Shown here: positions 26,985-34,574 of the stretch, in pieces
How positions within the stretch are numbered: position 1 is the first letter of the stretch
How the letters are laid out: the number at the start of each line of letters is the position of its first letter
NCBI RefSeq assembly: GCF_030929605.1
Contig: NZ_JAVFVS010000002.1
Span: 62,001 to 126,000 of the forward strand
Source: Flavobacterium sp. LHD-80
GTDB lineage: Bacteria; Bacteroidota; Bacteroidia; Flavobacteriales; Flavobacteriaceae
Direction: 5' to 3'
Length of the DNA: 64,000 nucleotides
Notes under the pieces: model-generated
What the model saw: the letters and a program-made list of their open reading frames with translations, nothing else
What the model was told of the DNA's origin: nothing
The model's database searches: none
Program-made: the position numbers and the translations under genes

Positions 26985-29201
26985 ATGTTTAAAAACGTTA
27001 AAACAATCGTTGTTTTAGTTTTATTGAGTTCATTCGGATTGAATGCACAAAATAAAGTTCCGGTTTATCTTGATGATAAAAAGCCAATTAATGAGCGTGT
27101 AGAAGATGCGCTTAAAAGAATGACAACCGATGAGAAAATTGCCATCATTCATGCGCAATCTAAATTTAGTTCTCCAGGTGTAAAACGTCTTGGAATTCCA
27201 GAAAACTGGATGACCGATGGACCACACGGAATTCGTACCGAAGTTAAATGGGACGAATGGGATCAGGCAGGTTGGACAAATGACTCTTGTATTGCTTTCC
27301 CGGCGCTTACGGCACTTTCTGCAACTTGGAACAAAGAATTGGCTTCTTTATATGGTAAATCTATTGGAGAAGAAGCACGTTTTCGTAATAAAAATGTACT
27401 ATTAGGACCTGGTGTAAACATTTACAGAAGCCCATTAAACGGAAGAAACTTCGAATATATGGGAGAAGATCCGTTTTTAACTTCAAAAATGGTTGTTCCT
27501 TATATTAAAGGAGTTCAGGCAAATGGCGTTGCAGCTTGTGTGAAACACTTCGCATTAAACAATCAAGAAACAAACCGAAATACTGTAAACGTAGTAGTTG
27601 ACGACCGTGCTTTGTACGAAATCTATCTTCCGGCTTTTAAAGCAGCGGTGCAAGATGGTGATGCATGGGCAATTATGGGATCTTACAACAAATACAAAGG
27701 ACAGCAATGTTGTCACAATGAGTTTTTGTTAAACGATATTCTTCGTAAAGAATGGGGTTTCAAAGGCGTTGTAGTTTCAGATTGGGGAGGAGTTCACGAT
27801 ACTAAACAAGCTATTTACAATGGTTTAGATATGGAATTCGGTTCTTGGACAAACGGACTTTCTTGGGGAACAAGCAATGCTTATGATAATTATTATTTAG
27901 CAAAACCTTATTCTGAAATGATTAAGAAAGGTGAAGTTGGAACTAAAGAATTAGATGAAAAAGTACGTCGTATTCTTCGTTTGTCTTTCTTGACAACAAT
28001 GGATAGAAACCGTCCTTTCGGATCATTTGGAACGCAAGAACACGCTGATGCTGGCCGAAAAATTGCAGAAGAAGGAATTGTATTATTGCAAAACAACAAT
28101 AATATTTTGCCAATCAACCTTTCTAAAACTAAGAAAATTGCGGTTATTGGAGAAAATGCAATCAAAATGATGACAGTAGGAGGAGGAAGTTCTTCTCTTA
28201 AAGCAAGATACGAAATTACACCTCTTGAAGGTTTAAAGAAAAGAATTGGAAATCAGGCTGAAATCGTTTATGCTCGTGGTTATGTTGGAGATCCAACAAG
28301 CAATTATAACGGAGTTGTAGCAAAAGTAAGTTTAGAGGAAAAACGTTCGCCAGCTGAATTGACTGCTGAGGCTTTAAAAGTAGCAAAAGATGCAGATATT
28401 GTTCTTTTTATTGGAGGTTTAAATAAAAGTCCAAATCAAGATGACGAAGGACACGATCGTAAAGGATTGGAGCTTTCTTATGGACAGAATGAATTAATCA
28501 GCCAATTAGCGAAAGTAAATAAAAACATTGTTTTCGTAAATATTTCTGGGAACGCTATTGCAATGCCGTGGGTTAAGGAAGTACCTGGAATTGTTCAAGG
28601 ATGGTTTTTAGGAACTGAAGCAGGAACGGCTTTGGCAAATGTTTTGGTTGGAGATGTGAATCCGTCAGGAAAATTGACTTTCACTTTCCCAGTAAAATTA
28701 ACTGACAACGGAGCACACGCTTTAGGTCAGTTTCCTGGAGGAGACGAGGTTGTTTACAACGAAGGAATTTTTGTTGGATACCGTTGGGCAGACAAACAAA
28801 AAATCAAACCATTATTCTCTTTTGGACACGGCTTAAGCTATACCACTTTTGCTTACGGAAAAGTTACTGCTGACAAAAAACAAATGACTTCAGGTGATAA
28901 AATCACATTCTCTGTTACTGTAAAAAATACAGGAAGCCGTGAAGGATCTGAAACGGTACAGCTTTATATCAGCGATTTAAAATCTTCTTTGCCTCGTCCA
29001 ATTAAGGAATTAAAAGGTTTTGAGAAAGTTTCGCTTAAAGCAGGAGAAGAAAAAACAGTAACTTTTACAGTTGATAAAACAGCTTTAAGTTTCTTTGACG
29101 ATAAAAAACACGACTGGGTTGCTGAGCCAGGAGCTTTTGAAGCTTTAATTGGAGCATCTTCAACAGATATTAAATCTAAAGTGGGCTTCTCACTTCAATA
29201 A
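26985..29201 (+). CDS. bglX: secreted GH3 beta-glucosidase
   Basis: A 738-residue glycoside hydrolase family 3 enzyme that releases terminal beta-D-glucose (or xylose) from oligosaccharides. A signal peptide ends near GLNAQN. The (beta/alpha)8 domain follows (about 30-340, with GPGVNIYRSPLNGRNFEYMGEDP and the nucleophile D266 in VVVSDWGGVHD). Next come the alpha/beta sandwich (about 370-600, with the DDEGHDRKGLEL loop that supplies acid/base residues) and a fibronectin-III-like C-terminal domain starting near FGHGLSYTTF. It is probably periplasmic. It lies directly downstream of a membrane-tethered regulator and stands without SusC/SusD genes, so it is not in a full utilisation locus here. 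Confidence 0.92.
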   Translation: MFKNVKTIVVLVLLSSFGLNAQNKVPVYLDDKKPINERVEDALKRMTTDEKIAIIHAQSKFSSPGVKRLGIPENWMTDGPHGIRTEVKWDEWDQAGWTNDSCIAFPALTALSATWNKELASLYGKSIGEEARFRNKNVLLGPGVNIYRSPLNGRNFEYMGEDPFLTSKMVVPYIKGVQANGVAACVKHFALNNQETNRNTVNVVVDDRALYEIYLPAFKAAVQDGDAWAIMGSYNKYKGQQCCHNEFLLNDILRKEWGFKGVVVSDWGGVHDTKQAIYNGLDMEFGSWTNGLSWGTSNAYDNYYLAKPYSEMIKKGEVGTKELDEKVRRILRLSFLTTMDRNRPFGSFGTQEHADAGRKIAEEGIVLLQNNNNILPINLSKTKKIAVIGENAIKMMTVGGGSSSLKARYEITPLEGLKKRIGNQAEIVYARGYVGDPTSNYNGVVAKVSLEEKRSPAELTAEALKVAKDADIVLFIGGLNKSPNQDDEGHDRKGLELSYGQNELISQLAKVNKNIVFVNISGNAIAMPWVKEVPGIVQGWFLGTEAGTALANVLVGDVNPSGKLTFTFPVKLTDNGAHALGQFPGGDEVVYNEGIFVGYRWADKQKIKPLFSFGHGLSYTTFAYGKVTADKKQMTSGDKITFSVTVKNTGSREGSETVQLYISDLKSSLPRPIKELKGFEKVSLKAGEEKTVTFTVDKTALSFFDDKKHDWVAEPGAFEALIGASSTDIKSKVGFSLQ

Positions 29202-29228
29202 TTTCATTATTTCTAAATTGGTTGGTTT

Positions 29229-29266
29229 GTAAAGCTGCAAGTGTAAAAATTTGCAGCTTTGCTTTT
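29229..29266 (+). terminator. terminator of the GH3 gene
   Basis: AAAGCTGCAA pairs with TTGCAGCTTT across a ten-base loop, followed by GCTTTT. Confidence 0.75.
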
Positions 29267-29275
29267 AGTAATTTT

Positions 29276-29377
29276 ACCATTAAGACATTAAGATTCATTA
29301 AGAATGCTTTATTTTCTTACTGTTTTAGATACTAAGATTCATTAAGTCAAACTTAATTTTCTTAATATCTTTATGGT
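29276..29377. repeat. 8-base ACATTAAG word array with inverted arms
   Basis: The left arm reads CCATTAAG, ACATTAAG and a longer variant. The right arm, ending ATCTTTATGGT, is an imperfect reverse complement. It ends 17 bases before the DUF1349 gene start. Confidence 0.7.
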
Positions 29378-29394
29378 TGAAAAAAATAAATGAC

Positions 29395-30042
29395 ATGAAA
29401 AAAATTATACTTCTAGTATTCGCTTCATTTTTAATTCAAAATTTATCGGCACAAAGTTTAAATAAAATGCAATGGTTTAATGAACCTGAAAAATGGGAAA
29501 TTAAAAACAATGCGTTAATTATGAATGTAACACCAAACAGTGATTACTGGCGAATTTCACACTACGGTTTTACAGTCGACGACGCGCCTTTTTACTATGC
29601 AACTTATGGCGGAGAGTTTGAAGCCAAAGTAAAAATTACAGGAAATTATATTGCCCGCTTTGACCAAATGGGATTAATGATTCGAATTGATGAAAAAAAC
29701 TACATTAAAACCGGAGTCGAATTTGTTGACGGAAAATTCAACATCAGTACTGTAGTGACGCATGAAAAAAGCGATTGGAGCGTAACTACACTTGAAAAAG
29801 CGCCGCCGTTTATCTGGATAAAAGCCGTTAGAAGGTTAGATGCTGTTGAAGTTTTTTATTCTTTTGATGATAAAAACTACATCATGACGAGAAATGCGCC
29901 ATTACAAGATAATACGCCAGTAATGGTTGGTTTAATGGCTGCTTCGCCAGACGGAAATGGTTTTGAAGCTAAATTCGAAAACTTTACTGTAAAACATCTT
30001 CCAGATCAAAGAAGGTTAGAATGGCTGAAAAACCACCAATAA
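29395..30042 (+). CDS. DUF1349 secreted lectin-like protein
   Basis: A 215-residue exported protein. A signal peptide ends near NLSAQS, then a single concanavalin-like jelly roll of the DUF1349 family: MQWFNEPEKWEIKNNAL near the start, DQMGLMIRIDEKNYIKTGVEF, and VMVGLMAASPDGNGFEAKFE near the end. The family is often found with carbohydrate genes and is presumed to bind sugar. The ATG at 29395 gives a clean signal sequence; an upstream frame start at 29377 lies in repeat DNA. Its stop codon is followed at once by an AT-rich 7-base word array. Confidence 0.85.
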   Translation: MKKIILLVFASFLIQNLSAQSLNKMQWFNEPEKWEIKNNALIMNVTPNSDYWRISHYGFTVDDAPFYYATYGGEFEAKVKITGNYIARFDQMGLMIRIDEKNYIKTGVEFVDGKFNISTVVTHEKSDWSVTTLEKAPPFIWIKAVRRLDAVEVFYSFDDKNYIMTRNAPLQDNTPVMVGLMAASPDGNGFEAKFENFTVKHLPDQRRLEWLKNHQ

Positions 30043-30111
30043 TAATTATCAATTATCAATTGTAAATTATCAATTAAATTCACCATTAACAATTTATAAT
30101 TAACCATTAAT
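30043..30111. repeat. AT-rich 7-base word array filling a whole gap
   Basis: Units AATTATC and AATTGTA repeat at period 7, then invert into TTAACCA-type units. The block runs from the base after one stop codon to the base before the next start codon. Confidence 0.8.
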
Positions 30112-31248
30112 ATGACCGATATTAAACCAAAAAAGCATTATGAAATTCTTGACGGATTACGTGGCGTTGCCGCTATTTTAGTCGTTACATTTCACATTTT
30201 TGAAACCTTCAATGGAGGAAACCGTTTTAAACAAATTATCAATCACGGTTATTTGGCGGTAGATTTCTTTTTCCTTTTATCCGGATTTGTTGTTGCTTAT
30301 GCATACGACGATCGTTGGGAAAAAATGACACAATGGGAATTTTACAAACGCCGCTTAATCCGTTTACAGCCCATGGTAGTTATGGGAATGATTATTGGCG
30401 CTCTATTTTATTATTTTCAAGCTTCAGATATATTATTTCCTCAGATTGCAGGAATGGAGGTTTGGAAAGTAATTGTAACAATGGTAATTGGCTTCACCTT
30501 ATTGCCAATTCCGCCTTCATTAGAAATTAGAGGCTGGGGCGAAATGCATCCCTTAAATGGTCCGGCATGGTCGCTTTTCTTCGAATATATTGCGAATATT
30601 TTGTACGCCTTGTTTTTTCGCAAATTTTCCAACAAAGTACTATCAGTTTTCGTACTGATATTTGCCGGACTTTTAATTAATTATACTGTTTTTGGTTCAA
30701 AAGGTGATGTAATAGGTGGCTGGTCTTTAAATTTGGAACAAATGAATGTTGGATTTACGCGTTTGTTGTATCCATTTTTTGCTGGAGTTTTACTTTGCCG
30801 TTTAGGGAAATTAATTCATTTAAAAGGCGCTTTCTGGATTTGCAGTATTTTGATCACTATTGTTTTGGCCTTGCCAAGATTTGGAGACGAAAACTCTTTA
30901 TGGATGAACGGTTTGTATGAATCATTCTGTATTATTTTAGTTTTCCCGTTGATTGTTGCTATCGGTGCCGGAGGACAAATTAAAAGCGCTTTTTCGGCTA
31001 AAATTTGCAAACTTTTAGGCGATATTTCATATCCAATCTACATCACGCATTATCCGCTTATTTATTGGTACACAGCTTGGGTTGTAAACAATAAAGTTTC
31101 TCTTGAAGACGGATTCCTTCCTGGAATTGCGCTTTTGGTAGCGAGTATTGTTTTGGCTTTTGTATGTTTGAAATTATACGATGAACCGGTTAGAAATTGG
31201 CTTCAAAAGAAGTTTCAGAAAAAAGGTTCTGAGGTTCTAAGGAACTAA
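30112..31248 (+). CDS. OafA/YrhL-type membrane acyltransferase
   Basis: A 378-residue acyltransferase-3 family integral membrane protein with about ten helices. The N-terminal signature is DGLRGVAAILVVTFHIFE with the conserved RG and catalytic-site histidine, followed by HGYLAVDFFFLLSGFVVAYA. Such enzymes transfer acetyl or other acyl groups to sugars of the envelope or exported glycans. The substrate is unknown. Oddity: the last codons (GSEVLRN) and the stop codon lie within an octamer repeat array, so the native C-terminus may have been replaced. It directly follows the DUF1349 gene with only a word array between. Confidence 0.9.
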   Translation: MTDIKPKKHYEILDGLRGVAAILVVTFHIFETFNGGNRFKQIINHGYLAVDFFFLLSGFVVAYAYDDRWEKMTQWEFYKRRLIRLQPMVVMGMIIGALFYYFQASDILFPQIAGMEVWKVIVTMVIGFTLLPIPPSLEIRGWGEMHPLNGPAWSLFFEYIANILYALFFRKFSNKVLSVFVLIFAGLLINYTVFGSKGDVIGGWSLNLEQMNVGFTRLLYPFFAGVLLCRLGKLIHLKGAFWICSILITIVLALPRFGDENSLWMNGLYESFCIILVFPLIVAIGAGGQIKSAFSAKICKLLGDISYPIYITHYPLIYWYTAWVVNNKVSLEDGFLPGIALLVASIVLAFVCLKLYDEPVRNWLQKKFQKKGSEVLRN

Positions 31249-31258
31249 GGTTCTGAGG
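31223..31258. repeat. RAGRTDCT octamer array overlapping a gene end
   Basis: Four tandem 8-base words of the RAGRTDCT type. The stop codon of the acyltransferase gene (31246-31248) is inside the array. An opposite-orientation array lies at 31445-31481. Confidence 0.88.
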
Positions 31259-31360
31259 AGTATAGTTGCAAAAGAAAAAAACTTTGTCACTTTGTTCCTC
31301 TGAATCTTTGAAACTCTTTAAAAATATTGAATTTCTAATTTTGTTAGTTATAGATATTCA

Positions 31361-31400
31361 AAAAAAGGGATGAAACTTTATGGTTTCATCCCTTTTGTAT
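31361..31400. terminator. terminator between converging genes
   Basis: AAAAGGGATGAAAC pairs with GTTTCATCCCTTTT across TTTATG; it lies between the two octamer arrays. Confidence 0.82.
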
Positions 31401-31444
31401 TTATAATTAATTTTAAGAATCTATATAAGAATAAAGAAAAAAAA

Positions 31445-31481
31445 ACTTAGCGCCTCAGAATCTTAGCACCTTAGCACCTTA
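31445..31481. repeat. RAGRTDCT octamer array, opposite arm
   Basis: Read on the minus strand it consists of about four 8-base words of the RAGRTDCT type. It ends six bases before the stop codon of the minus-strand flavoenzyme gene. Confidence 0.82.
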
Positions 31482-31486
31482 AAAAA

Positions 31487-32593
31487 TTACTCTAAAACCA
31501 AAGCTCCCAAAGCTTCTTTGCTAAAACCTTTCAATTGATCTGTTTGTCCAGCTTTAATTTTAGCAACCCAGTTTGGATCAGATAAGAGAGGTCTTCCTAC
31601 AGCAACCAAATCAAAATCACCTCTGTCGAAACGTCTGTTTAATTCTTCTAATGAAGTCGGCTCAGAACTTTCTCCGGCAAAAGCACCAAAGAAATCACTA
31701 GAAAGACCAACAGAACCAACCGTAATAGTTGGAGCTCCAGTAACTTTTTTAGCCCATCCTGCAAAGTTCAAATCAGAACCTTCAAACTCAGGTTCCCAGA
31801 ATCTGCGTTGTGAAGCATGTATAATATCAACTCCTGCATCAACAAGAGGAGTAAGCCAAGCTTCTAATTCCTGTGGATTTTTAGCCAGTTTATAATTGTA
31901 ATCAGAAGGTTTGAATTGAGAAAAACGCATGATAACTGCGAAATCATTTCCAACTTGTTTTCTAATTTCTTTTACCACTTCAATTGCAAAACGATTACGT
32001 TCTGGCAATGTTTTTCCGCCATAAATATCTTCACGTAAGTTTGTTTCGGCTCTAAAAAATTGGTCAATTAAATAACCGTGTGCGCCATGAATTTCGATAG
32101 TATCAAATCCTAATCTTTTAGCATCAGCAGCAGCTTTTCCAAAAGCAAGAATAGTGTTTTCAATATCTTTTTCGCTCATGGCGATACCATTTCTAAAATC
32201 AGGACGATTTAATCCAGACGGACCTTCAAATGGAACAGGAGGAACCCATCCCGAGTGATGATTATCCATAATTCCCATATGCCAAATCTGCGGGCCCATT
32301 TTTCCGCCAGCAGCATGAACTTCGTCAATAACTTTTTTCCATCCATTTAAAGACGATTCGCCATAAAAATGAGGAACGTTTGCATCGTTTGATGATGAAG
32401 GTCTGTCAATAACAGTTCCTTCAGATAAAATTAAACCAACTTCGCCTTCAGCTCTTTTTTGATAGTAAGCTGCTACTTCATCAGTTGGAACTCCGTTTGG
32501 AGAGAATGAGCGCGTCATTGGCGCCATTACGATTCGGTTTTTCAGGTTTAACGATTTTAAGTTAAACGGTGAAAATAGGTTGTTTGTACTCAT
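31487..32593 (-). CDS. Old Yellow Enzyme-type alkene reductase
   Basis: A 368-residue FMN-dependent NADH:flavin oxidoreductase of the N-ethylmaleimide reductase (NemA) type. It reduces activated C=C bonds and electrophiles. Visible motifs: NRIVMAPMTRSFSP at the N-terminus, IHGAHGYLIDQFFRAETN with the active-site region, DIYGGKTLPERNRFAIEVV, and VAVGRPLLSDPNWVAKI at the phosphate end. It is the second gene of a two-gene unit: an ArsR-family repressor gene ends seven bases upstream. That matches the familiar regulator-reductase pairing in which electrophiles relieve repression. Confidence 0.93.
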   Translation of the reverse strand: MSTNNLFSPFNLKSLNLKNRIVMAPMTRSFSPNGVPTDEVAAYYQKRAEGEVGLILSEGTVIDRPSSSNDANVPHFYGESSLNGWKKVIDEVHAAGGKMGPQIWHMGIMDNHHSGWVPPVPFEGPSGLNRPDFRNGIAMSEKDIENTILAFGKAAADAKRLGFDTIEIHGAHGYLIDQFFRAETNLREDIYGGKTLPERNRFAIEVVKEIRKQVGNDFAVIMRFSQFKPSDYNYKLAKNPQELEAWLTPLVDAGVDIIHASQRRFWEPEFEGSDLNFAGWAKKVTGAPTITVGSVGLSSDFFGAFAGESSEPTSLEELNRRFDRGDFDLVAVGRPLLSDPNWVAKIKAGQTDQLKGFSKEALGALVLE

Positions 32594-32600
32594 AGTAATT

Positions 32601-32903
32601 TTACAAATTAGATTGAATTAATTTACTGAGTGCTTCAAAGGCACCTTCGTTGCGTTTATAATAAGTCCATTGCCCAACACGTTTGGCTTCGATAAAACCT
32701 GCGCGTTGTAAAATAGACAAGTATTCTGATACTGTAGATTGTGTCAAACCAGCTTTCGCCTGAATTTGTCCCACGCAAACTCCGTGTTCAAATCCGCCAT
32801 GTTCAAGTTGGCCGGGAAAGTTAATTTCGGGTTCTTTCAGCCATTCCAGCATTTGCAGTCTGGCTTTGTTCGAAAGGGCTTTAAAAATTTCTATGTTTTC
32901 CAT
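32601..32903 (-). CDS. ArsR-family repressor
   Basis: A 100-residue winged-helix repressor. The recognition helix is in KAGLTQSTVSEYLSILQRAG, followed by the wing GQWTYYKRNE. A cysteine sits in HGVCVGQI next to HGGFEHG, so the sensor could be a thiol or a metal. It is the first gene of the unit with the alkene reductase, and probably represses itself: an inverted repeat ATATATCG/CGATATAT lies between the -33 and -7 promoter elements. The -7 element is four bases from the ATG, so the mRNA is likely leaderless. Confidence 0.92.
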   Translation of the reverse strand: MENIEIFKALSNKARLQMLEWLKEPEINFPGQLEHGGFEHGVCVGQIQAKAGLTQSTVSEYLSILQRAGFIEAKRVGQWTYYKRNEGAFEALSKLIQSNL

Positions 32904-32907
32904 GGCA

Positions 32908-32938
32908 CAAATATATCGACTTTTCCCGATATATCAAT
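32908..32938 (-). promoter_or_regulatory. promoter with overlapping ArsR operator
   Basis: On the minus strand ATTG (32938-32935) and TATATTTG (32915-32908) are 19 bases apart. The palindrome ATATATCG (32911-32918) / CGATATAT (32927-32934) lies between and over them. Binding here would block the polymerase. The -7 element ends four bases before the start codon. Confidence 0.65.
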
Positions 32939-33025
32939 TTAAAAAAAAATATTTAGCATTTTTTTATGATGGAGAAGCGGAAATGATGAGGATTTTAATA
33001 AAGAAAATTTATATTTGCTGATAGG

Positions 33026-33057
33026 TTAATCTCGCAAAGACGCAGAGTCGCAAAGTT
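33026..33057. repeat. NCGCARAG octamer array, exact copy of 5890
   Basis: Three tandem octamers of the NCGCARAG type; exact reverse complement of 5890-5921. Confidence 0.88.
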
Positions 33058-33072
33058 ATTTTGCCATTTTAT

Positions 33073-33170
33073 GTCATTTCGACGAAGGAGAAATCTCCGC
33101 GAGAAGCTCGACAAAGATTGGATTTTCGTTGCGGAGCTACTCGTGGAGATTTCTCCTTCGTCGAAATGAC
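33073..33170. repeat. perfect 26-bp inverted repeat
   Basis: Bases 33073-33098 (starting GTCATTTCGACGAAGG) are the exact reverse complement of 33145-33170. The 46-base centre holds related inner words. Unlike the other arrays it shows no clear short period. The remaining parts of the 327-base gap 32904-33230 hold no gene. Confidence 0.9.
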
Positions 33171-33230
33171 AAACAGTGCGGTAATAGCAAGATTAAAAAG
33201 TTCCCCAAAACAAAATAAACTTAATCCATT

Positions 33231-33722
33231 ATGAAAAAAACAGTACTCATTTTAGGCTTCTTATGTTGTGTAATAACCAGTTCAAAAGCACAAGTTGTAG
33301 GTGTTGACGTTGGTGATATTGCTCCAGAAATTGAACTTCCAGATACAAAAGGAAACGTTGTGTCACTTTCCTCATTTAGAGGCTCTTTGGTTTTAGTTGA
33401 TTTTTGGGCTTCTTGGTGCGGACCATGTATTAAGGAACAGCCTACATTATTAAAACTGCATAATGCTTATCCTGATAAATTATCGATTTACAGCGTTTCG
33501 ATGGATACAAAAAAGCCATTGTGGACCGCTGCAATCGCAAAAGGAAAATTACCTTGGACTCAGGTTAGTGACTTAAAATATTGGAGTTCGCCAGTTGTAA
33601 GCGCCTATATGCTGCAATCTGTTCCGCTGAATTTTTTAATCGATAAAAACGGAATTATTTTAGCTAAAAATATTCACGGAAAAGCTTTAGAAGATATGGT
33701 TAACGGCTTGTTGACTAAGTAG
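33231..33722 (+). CDS. periplasmic TlpA-like thioredoxin
   Basis: A 163-residue exported thiol-disulfide protein. A signal peptide ends near SSKAQ; it is followed by the TlpA/ResA fold with DIAPEIELPDTKGNVVSLSS, the active site WCGPC (C63 and C66) and VPLNFLIDKNGII carrying the cis-proline. It probably reduces periplasmic disulfides, for example in cytochrome c maturation or sulfur-stress repair. No partner genes are adjacent. The downstream side carries the longest perfect inverted repeat in the window. Confidence 0.9.
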   Translation: MKKTVLILGFLCCVITSSKAQVVGVDVGDIAPEIELPDTKGNVVSLSSFRGSLVLVDFWASWCGPCIKEQPTLLKLHNAYPDKLSIYSVSMDTKKPLWTAAIAKGKLPWTQVSDLKYWSSPVVSAYMLQSVPLNFLIDKNGIILAKNIHGKALEDMVNGLLTK

Positions 33723-33737
33723 TTTTTGTTTCAAGTT

Positions 33738-33894
33738 TAACCGCAAAGAGCGCAATCCCGATAGCTATCGGGATACGCAAAGCACGCAAAGAAAATCAAA
33801 CTTTGCGACTCTGCGAGATTATTTCGTCAGCTTAAAAAAATTTTGCGTTCATTGCGTATCCCGATAGCTATCGGGATTGCGCTCTTTGCGGTTA
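33738..33894. repeat. perfect 43-bp inverted repeat with nested palindromes
   Basis: Bases 33738-33780 are the exact reverse complement of 33852-33894. Each arm begins with NCGCARAG-type words. Each also contains the self-complementary 20-mer ATCCCGATAGCTATCGGGAT (33755-33774 and 33858-33877). It starts about 15 bases after the tlpA stop, behind a short GTTTCAAGTTT segment. Confidence 0.92.
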
Positions 33895-33942
33895 AATTCA
33901 CAAAGTAAAGCAACCTGAAACCTGAAACAAAGAAAACCTGAA

Positions 33943-33980
33943 ACAAAAAAAAAGTCCATTATTAATGGACTTTTTTTAAT
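33943..33980. terminator. bidirectional terminator
   Basis: AAAAAAAGTCCATT pairs with AATGGACTTTTTTT across ATT, directly at the end of the following minus-strand gene. Confidence 0.85.
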
Positions 33981-34363
33981 TATTCGTTTTCTGTATTTGC
34001 CTTTTTAACACCTCCAAAACTCGATTTCATCATTTCTCTAATTTGGAATTGTGTTTTATTTCGTGTCACATTTTTCCATTCCTCAAAATCGTAAATATGT
34101 ATCTTGTCGGCATACGGATTGGTCACAAAAAATAATCTTGATATCGAGAATTTATAATATTTTAATTCATGCGAAATATGTCGGTCAGGTACGACAATAA
34201 GAATCGTTTCCCAATCCAGAAAATTCTTTGGGACGTCTTCTCTTTCAGTTAATCCAAGAGATTCAAAAAAGGCAAGAATCTTTTGGTCATTATTCTTATC
34301 GATCTTCTCATCGATACGTTTAATGGCGCTCAGAAGCTTTTTTTCATCTTTAATAACACTCAT
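33980..34363 (-). CDS. small cytoplasmic protein, unknown function
   Basis: A 127-residue protein with no signal peptide or membrane segment. The N-terminus is helical and basic (KKLLSAIKRIDEKIDKNNDQ). The middle is mixed alpha/beta with WETILIVVPDRHISHEL and FSISRLFFVTNPYADKIHIY. The C-terminus is charged. I do not recognise a family. Codon use and composition look like neighbouring genes, and a terminator follows, so it is probably a real single gene. Confidence 0.65.
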   Translation of the reverse strand: MSVIKDEKKLLSAIKRIDEKIDKNNDQKILAFFESLGLTEREDVPKNFLDWETILIVVPDRHISHELKYYKFSISRLFFVTNPYADKIHIYDFEEWKNVTRNKTQFQIREMMKSSFGGVKKANTENE

Positions 34364-34574
34364 AATAGTCTTTGTTTTTTTTATTTTAGTATAAAATTAC
34401 ACCAAAAGAAAATTATTTCAGAAAGTATAGCCAATAGAATGATTCTAAATTTTAGTAGCCATTTTTTATGGGGTGTGCAAGGATAATAGTTTATGTTTTT
34501 GATAAAATACTATTAAATTACAAGCCTTCAAAAGCGTAATTTTATATTTTCTAACTACTACCAAACCATTTTTC

